Below, piece by piece: positions 59,621 through 64,000 of a DNA stretch of 64,000 bases. The translations under genes and the position numbers were made by a program. Source of the stretch: an uncultured Oscillospiraceae bacterium. Lineage in GTDB: Bacteria > Bacillota > Clostridia > Oscillospirales > Oscillospiraceae. How positions within the stretch are numbered: position 1 is the first letter of the stretch; each line of letters opens with the position of its first letter. The stretch is from positions 186,001 to 250,000 of the forward strand of contig CANRLF010000001.1 in NCBI GenBank assembly GCA_947631395.1. Direction: 5' to 3'. The notes under the pieces were generated by a model. The model was not told the origin of the DNA. It saw only the letters and a list, made by a program, of their open reading frames with translations, and searched no databases.

Positions 59621-60241
59621 TTACTCCCCGTCAAGTCCCCGGCCGGAGTCGGTGTCATCAACGGAGCCCTCCATGGCGCTCAGCGCGTCGATGGACTCCT
59701 GGATCCTTAACTGCTCCATGTCCTCCCCGTCCTTTTGCGGCAGCTCCGGGAGCTCCTCGAGGGAGGAGATGCCAAATACCCTGAGGAAATTGTTGGTGGT
59801 CCTAAAGAGCGTTGGCCGGCCCGGGGCGTCCAGCGTCCCGCAGGGCTCGATAAGCCCCCTCTCGGTAAGCGTACCCACGGTGTAGCTGCTGTCCGCGCCG
59901 CGAAGCTCCTCTATATACGCCCTGGTCACCGGCTGGAAGTACGCCACAACCGCCAGGACCTCCAGGGCCGTCTGCGTAAGCTTCGGCGGCTTTCGCGTCT
60001 CGAGGGCCTGACGTATAACGTCCCCGTACTCCGGCGCGGAGCACAGCTGGAGCGAGTCCTCGAGCCTCAGCAGTCTGATCCCCCGGCGCTTATAGGCCAG
60101 CATGTCCGCAAGGTGCCGGGAGGCGTCGATGACAAGCTCCTCATCCACCGCCAAGACCGCCGCGATGCGCTTTATGGACACCGCCTCGCCCGACGCGAAA
60201 AGTATTCCCTCTATGGCGCCTTCCAAATCATTTATATCCAT
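59621..60241 (-). CDS. scpB: Segregation and condensation protein ScpB
   Basis: A 206-residue kleisin-interacting winged-helix protein of the SMC condensin complex. Recognisable parts are IEGILFASGEAVSIKRIAAVL, RQALETRKPPKLTQTALEVLAVVAYFQPVTRAYIEELRGADSSYTVGTL and the helix LFRTTNNFLRVFGISSLEELPELP. An acidic tail follows. Nine bases separate it from scpA, its partner. Confidence 0.96.
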   Translation of the reverse strand: MDINDLEGAIEGILFASGEAVSIKRIAAVLAVDEELVIDASRHLADMLAYKRRGIRLLRLEDSLQLCSAPEYGDVIRQALETRKPPKLTQTALEVLAVVAYFQPVTRAYIEELRGADSSYTVGTLTERGLIEPCGTLDAPGRPTLFRTTNNFLRVFGISSLEELPELPQKDGEDMEQLRIQESIDALSAMEGSVDDTDSGRGLDGE

Positions 60242-60250
60242 ACGCTACCT

Positions 60251-61009
60251 TCACTCGTCCTTTTTGATGCACGTCACCGACGCGTCCCCGCCGTCGCCGT
60301 CCAGGTAAATGCTCCCGTCCCGGCAAAGCTCCAAAAGAGCTATGAACGTGGCCACAAGCTCCGTTCTGCTGTGGGAGGCCATGAATATGCCGCCGAGAGT
60401 CGTGGGCCCATGGAGCCGGAGCCTTTCAAGGATCTCACGGGTCTTTTCGGTGACGGAGTAGATGATGCGCCGCGGGAAGCGAAACTCGCTGGCCGAGCGC
60501 ACGAGCTTCTCCGCGTCCTCCCTGTCCAAAAGCCTCGTCATGGCGAGGAGCAGGTCGCTTTTGTCGTGGCTGTACCTATATTCCCTGTCCACAGGCAGAT
60601 ATTCCGGGGGCTTGACCATCGTCCCCGCGCCCAACGTGAACATGTCGGAAAGCTCCGGGACCACGGCCCGCAGCTGCTCGATGACGTCCCGGTTTTTCAG
60701 CCTCTCCAGGGATTGGATGAGCTCCTCCAGCTCGCTTGTCTCCTCACCGGCGGAGATGAGCATACGGGCCTTGATATACACAAGGTGCGAGGCCATCTGG
60801 ACAAACTCCGAGGCGATCTCCAGGTCCATGGCCTTCATCTCGTCCAGCCACGCCAGGTACTGGTCAAGGAGCTCCGCGATCTTTATGTCCTGTATCTCTA
60901 TTTTGTTTTTCGCCAGAAGCTGGAGTATCAGCGTCAGCGGCCCCTCGAAGTCCTCCATGTCCTCCCGGGTCCGGACGACGCCCTCCAGATGAAAGGTGGG
61001 ATTTTCCAT
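60251..61009 (-). CDS. scpA: Segregation and condensation protein ScpA
   Basis: A 252-residue kleisin bridging the SMC heads. The N-terminal motif FEGPLTLILQLLAKNKIEIQDIKIAELLDQYLAWL and the following EFVQMASHLVYIKARMLI bind the SMC neck; the C-terminal winged helix (FMASHSRTELVATFIALLELCRDGSIYLD) binds the SMC cap. Chromosome compaction and separation role. It lies ten bases after the site-2-type protease gene, as in many Firmicutes. Confidence 0.96.
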   Translation of the reverse strand: MENPTFHLEGVVRTREDMEDFEGPLTLILQLLAKNKIEIQDIKIAELLDQYLAWLDEMKAMDLEIASEFVQMASHLVYIKARMLISAGEETSELEELIQSLERLKNRDVIEQLRAVVPELSDMFTLGAGTMVKPPEYLPVDREYRYSHDKSDLLLAMTRLLDREDAEKLVRSASEFRFPRRIIYSVTEKTREILERLRLHGPTTLGGIFMASHSRTELVATFIALLELCRDGSIYLDGDGGDASVTCIKKDE

Positions 61010-61019
61010 TGTTCACCTG

Positions 61020-61691
61020 TCAGAATAGATTTCCGAGCCTGTCGCCGAGCTCGGCGAATACCCAGAGCTTATCAAGAGCCCAGTCCACCGCCCGGCCCAG
61101 GGTGCTGTCTATCGCCCCGGACAGGACCAGGACAAGGAGGATGATCATGCCGTAACGCTCATACCGCATGAGCTTATAATAGCTGTCCTCACTCAGGAAT
61201 GAATACAGCACCTTTGAGCCGTCAAGGGGCGGTATGGGTATGATGTTGAAAACGGCGAAGGAAAGGCTCATACCGGCGGTCCTCAGTATGCCGGACACCA
61301 GATAGTACCCCGCCTGGCTCCTCAGCGAAAGCCGCCAAAAAAGGCCGTAGAGGAAAAGACACAGTACGCTTATGAGCACGTTCGCCGCGGGTCCCGCCGC
61401 GGCAGTCATCGCCATGCCGGCCTTGGGGTTTTTGAAGTTTCGCATGTCGATGGGTACGGGCTTTGCCCAGCCGAACCCGGCGAAGGCCATCATAACGAAG
61501 CCCATGATGTCAAAGTGCTTCAAGGGGTTTAGGCTGAGCCTGCCCATGTCCCGGGCCGTGGTGTCCCCGAGTCTCAGGGCCACGTAGCCGTGGGCGCACT
61601 CGTGAAGAGTCAGGCATATGAGCACCGGCACCACCGACATCAGGGCGTCCGTCAGCACCGACCAGTCAAGATTGTTCCATATATTCAGCAT
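61020..61691 (-). CDS. Site-2 protease family (M50) membrane metalloprotease
   Basis: A 223-residue protein with about five helices. The zinc site LHECAHGYVALRLGD (HExxH) is near residue 27, and the second site FNIIPIPPLDGSKVL provides the Asp ligand. No PDZ or CBS domain is present, so it is the short YwhC/rip-like form rather than RseP or SpoIVFB. Substrate unknown. Its position beside scpA-scpB is common in Clostridia. Confidence 0.9.
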   Translation of the reverse strand: MLNIWNNLDWSVLTDALMSVVPVLICLTLHECAHGYVALRLGDTTARDMGRLSLNPLKHFDIMGFVMMAFAGFGWAKPVPIDMRNFKNPKAGMAMTAAAGPAANVLISVLCLFLYGLFWRLSLRSQAGYYLVSGILRTAGMSLSFAVFNIIPIPPLDGSKVLYSFLSEDSYYKLMRYERYGMIILLVLVLSGAIDSTLGRAVDWALDKLWVFAELGDRLGNLF

Positions 61692-61703
61692 GATACCATT
61701 ATA

Positions 61704-62288
61704 TCACAGATCAAGGGCCCAATCAAGAGCTATACGTAAAGCTTCCCTCTCGGAGTGGGTCACGGCCGAGTAGTATAAAAGCGGCGTGTCCTCGGAGATG
61801 TCCAGCGTCTCGCGGACCCGGGCCACATTCCCCGGAAGCTCTGATTTTTTGCACTTGTCCGCCTTGTTGGCCACCACGATCACGTCACACCGGGCCTGCT
61901 TGAACCAGTTCATCATGGTCACGTCGTCCGCCGTGGGCTTGTGGCGGGAGTCGACGATCTGAACGCCCAGGGTGATGAGGCCGGAGGCGAAGTACTCCTC
62001 CATGAGCCTTGCCCACCTGTCGCGCTCGGCCTTTGACACGGCGGCGTAGCCGTAGCCGGGAAGGTCGGCTATATAGAATTTCTTATCCACCAGAAAGTAG
62101 TTTATCTGGTTGGTCTTTCCCGGCTGGGAGCCGACCCTGGCGAAATTTTTGCGCTGTACCAGGGAATTTATCACCGAGGACTTGCCCACGTTGCTCCTGC
62201 CGGCGAAGGCCACCTGGGGAAGGCCGTCCCGGATAAAGTCCCCGGGGCTGACAGCCGACTTTATAAACTCGACCTTTGTGAAGTCCAT
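61704..62288 (-). CDS. engB: Ribosome biogenesis GTPase EngB (YsxC/YihA)
   Basis: A 194-residue GTPase for 50S assembly. G1 GRSNVGKSSVIN, G2 PGKTNQINYFLVD, G3 DLPGYGYA, and G4 VANKADKC are all present. Five bases separate it from lon, matching the lon-ysxC order of B. subtilis. Confidence 0.97.
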   Translation of the reverse strand: MDFTKVEFIKSAVSPGDFIRDGLPQVAFAGRSNVGKSSVINSLVQRKNFARVGSQPGKTNQINYFLVDKKFYIADLPGYGYAAVSKAERDRWARLMEEYFASGLITLGVQIVDSRHKPTADDVTMMNWFKQARCDVIVVANKADKCKKSELPGNVARVRETLDISEDTPLLYYSAVTHSEREALRIALDWALDL

Positions 62289-62292
62289 GGGC

Positions 62293-64000
62293 TCACCTGC
62301 CGTCTCTCACATCGGCCACGTGGCGCTGGGCCTTGACCGGCCTTTTGGCCGACGTCTCGGGCCTCGCCCCATCCGGGAATACGAGGACCGTGTCAAGTAT
62401 GTCGTCGAGCCTGGAGGCCGTGACGAAGTTCAGGGCCCTGCGGACGGTCTGGTCGATCTCCTCAAGGTCCGGCCTGTTGTCCTCCGGGATTATGACGGTC
62501 CTGACGCCGAAGCGCAGTGCCGCCATGGTCTTTTCCCGAAGTCCGCCGATGGGCAGTATCCGCCCGGTGACGGTTATCTCGCCGGTCATGGCAACGTCCC
62601 GCCTCGCGGGTACTCCGGTGAGGGCGGAGATAAGGGCGCAGGCGATGGTGATGCCGGCGCTGGGCCCGTCCTTGGGCACGGCCCCCTCGGGGAAGTGTAT
62701 GTGTATATCTCGGTTTTTGTAAAAGTCCCTGTCGATGCCGAGGACGTCGCACCTGGAGCGTATATAGCTCACCGCCGCGTGGGCGGACTCCTTCATCACG
62801 TCGCCCAGGTTGCCCGTGAGCTCTATCTTCCCGGTGCCCTCAAGGCAGGCGACCTCCACCTCAAGTATCTCGCCGCCCACCTCGGTCCAGGCAAGGCCGT
62901 TGACCACGCCCACCGCGTCGCGGCCCGTCAGCTTCTCGGGCTTATACTTCCTCGGGCCCAACAGCTCCTCAAGCTTCTCGCCGGTCACCGTAAGGCACCG
63001 GCCCTGGCCGGAAGCTATTAGCGCGTCGGCCTTGCGGCACAGGGCCGCGAGCTCACGCTCCAGCTGTCTAACGCCGGATTCCCGGGTGTAGCCGGAGATG
63101 AGGTCCCTTATGGCGTCGTCGCCTATCTTCAGGTTCTTGGCGGTGAGGCCGTGCTTCTTGCGCTGTTTGGGCAGGAGATGATCCTTGGCTATCATCAGCT
63201 TCTCCTCGTCGGTGTAGCTGGTCAGCTCAATTACCTCCATGCGGTCGAGGAGCGGCCGCGGTATGGTTGAGGTGGTGTTGGCCGTCACGATGAACATGAC
63301 GGAGCTGAGATCGTAGGGTATCTCAAGATAGTGGTCCCTGAAGGTGGCGTTCTGCTCCGGGTCCAGTGCCTCAAGGAGGGCGCTGGCCGGGTCGCCACGG
63401 TAATCGGAGCCCAGCTTGTCTATCTCGTCAAGGAGCAGCAACGGGTTATTTGAGCCGGCCTGGGCCATGGCGGCCATGATCCTGCCGGGCATCGCGCCGA
63501 TATACGTCTTTCTGTGGCCCCGGATGTCCGCCTCGTCATGGACGCCGCCAAGGCTCATCCTGGCAAGCTTCCTGTTCATGGCCGTGGCCACGGATATGGC
63601 GATGGAGGTCTTGCCCACTCCCGGAGGACCCACCAGGCACAGTATGCCGCCCTTGACCTCCGGCGCCACGCACCGGACGGCAAGGAACTCTATGATCCGC
63701 TCCTTCACCTTCTCAAGGCCGAAGTGGTCACGGTCGAGTATGCGCCTGGCGGCGTTAAGGTCAAGGCGCTCCTTTGTGTATTTGTTCCACGGAAGCTCCA
63801 GCACCGTGTCGAGGTATGTGCGGATAAGGGACGCCTCCGCCGAGGCGAAGGGCTGCTTTGCCAGCCTCTCCGTCTCCTTGACGAGCTTCTCCTTTACCTC
63901 CTTTGGAAGGCGCTTTTCCTCTATCTTATATCTGTAATCGTCTATCTCGGCGTAGTCGTCCTCGCCGAGCTCCGACTGGAGGACCCTTATATGCTCTCTG
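62293..64000 (-). CDS. lon: ATP-dependent protease Lon, partial (5' end outside window)
   Basis: The last 569 or so residues of Lon. The frame is open to the edge, beginning within the coiled-coil region (LQSELGEDDYAEIDDYRYKIEEKRLPKEVKEKL), followed by YLDTVLELPWNKYTKERLDL, AAA+ Walker A VGPPGVGKTSIA, Walker B LLLLDEIDKLGSD, and the C-terminal protease with the catalytic Ser in PKDGPSAGITIA and Lys downstream. The GTG at 63804 is internal, not the start. Lon degrades misfolded and regulatory proteins. First of a run lon-engB-M50-scpA-scpB. Confidence 0.96.
   Translation of the reverse strand, partial: REHIRVLQSELGEDDYAEIDDYRYKIEEKRLPKEVKEKLVKETERLAKQPFASAEASLIRTYLDTVLELPWNKYTKERLDLNAARRILDRDHFGLEKVKERIIEFLAVRCVAPEVKGGILCLVGPPGVGKTSIAISVATAMNRKLARMSLGGVHDEADIRGHRKTYIGAMPGRIMAAMAQAGSNNPLLLLDEIDKLGSDYRGDPASALLEALDPEQNATFRDHYLEIPYDLSSVMFIVTANTTSTIPRPLLDRMEVIELTSYTDEEKLMIAKDHLLPKQRKKHGLTAKNLKIGDDAIRDLISGYTRESGVRQLERELAALCRKADALIASGQGRCLTVTGEKLEELLGPRKYKPEKLTGRDAVGVVNGLAWTEVGGEILEVEVACLEGTGKIELTGNLGDVMKESAHAAVSYIRSRCDVLGIDRDFYKNRDIHIHFPEGAVPKDGPSAGITIACALISALTGVPARRDVAMTGEITVTGRILPIGGLREKTMAALRFGVRTVIIPEDNRPDLEEIDQTVRRALNFVTASRLDDILDTVLVFPDGARPETSAKRPVKAQRHVADVRDGR

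Noticed and set aside
57986..59710. Very long open frame on the plus strand (574 codons) antisense to dacF, gerW and DUF2953
   Set aside because: Translation is low-complexity and Gly/His/Arg-rich, has no recognisable motif, and runs across three well-supported genes on the other strand. It is a by-product of high GC codon bias.
59735..61144. Plus-strand open frame of 469 codons antisense to scpB and scpA
   Set aside because: No domain and no ribosome site; scpA and scpB are unambiguous.
61020..61691. SpoIVFB, the sigma-K processing protease
   Set aside because: The protein has HExxH and the Asp motif but lacks the CBS domain and longer layout of SpoIVFB, and no spoIVFA adjoins it.

Overview
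The window is a gene-dense, GC-rich chromosomal segment from an endospore-forming member of the Clostridia, most like the high-GC Oscillospirales/Ruminococcaceae-type gut Firmicutes. The lineage call is inferred from a fused IspH-ribosomal protein S1 gene, sporulation genes (cotJ cluster, SipL-like DUF3794 protein, yunB, gerW/ytfJ, dacF, cwlD-like amidase), remA, cdaA-cdaR, scpA-scpB and Gram-positive style ribosome binding sites. Almost everything is housekeeping. No tRNA, rRNA, CRISPR array, insertion sequence or prophage was seen, and no stretch over about 300 bases lacks a gene once the RNase P RNA is counted.

Layout. 1-1.6 kb: end of a sigma-70-type factor gene overlapping a membrane-anchored, anti-sigma-like protein. 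1.7-5.4 kb (minus): small membrane protein, XerC/D-type recombinase, radA and a CwlD-like amidase. 5.5-14.9 kb (plus): a ten-gene Mrp/Mbh-like cation/proton antiporter operon with four NuoL/M/N-type subunits. 14.9-16.0 kb (minus): manganese catalase cotJC and a fused cotJA-cotJB. 16.1-17.0 kb (plus): a small membrane protein/XRE regulator cassette with a near-perfect promoter and operator palindromes. 17.1-19.6 kb (minus): BlaI-type repressor and M56 (BlaR1-like) peptidase. 19.7-28.8 kb (minus): GltD-like flavoprotein, exported phosphodiester glycosidase with SLH anchors, ligA, yunB, a PLP enzyme of the YnbB family, murD. 28.9-29.2 kb (plus): rnpB followed by three hairpins. 29.3-32.1 kb: yebC, a 35-residue Asn/Gln-only type protein with a forespore-like promoter, a SipL-like spore morphogenesis protein and a tiny membrane protein.

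32.2-48.1 kb (minus) is one long operon-like run of 17 genes starting at a clear promoter in front of cdaA: cdaA, cdaR, DUF5685, J-domain protein, membrane protein, yicC, remA, gmk, rpoZ, priA, def, fmt, rsmB, rlmN, prpC, pknB, rsgA. It links c-di-AMP synthesis, nucleotide supply, replication restart, translation initiation/rRNA modification and Ser/Thr kinase signalling. 48.2-56.5 kb (minus): cysteine desulfurase with DUF3343 partner, ispF-ispD, ispH-rpsA, plsC, cmk, a BaiN-type flavoprotein and an RpiR regulator. 56.6-64 kb (minus): rluB-type pseudouridine synthase, dacF, gerW, DUF2953, scpB, scpA, a site-2-type protease, engB and the 3' part of lon, which runs off the end.

Terminators and promoters listed were found by reading for inverted repeats and sigma consensus boxes by eye. 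Sporulation-sigma assignments are inferences from B. subtilis consensus sequences. Coding starts were moved inward where a good ribosome binding site supported a later start.
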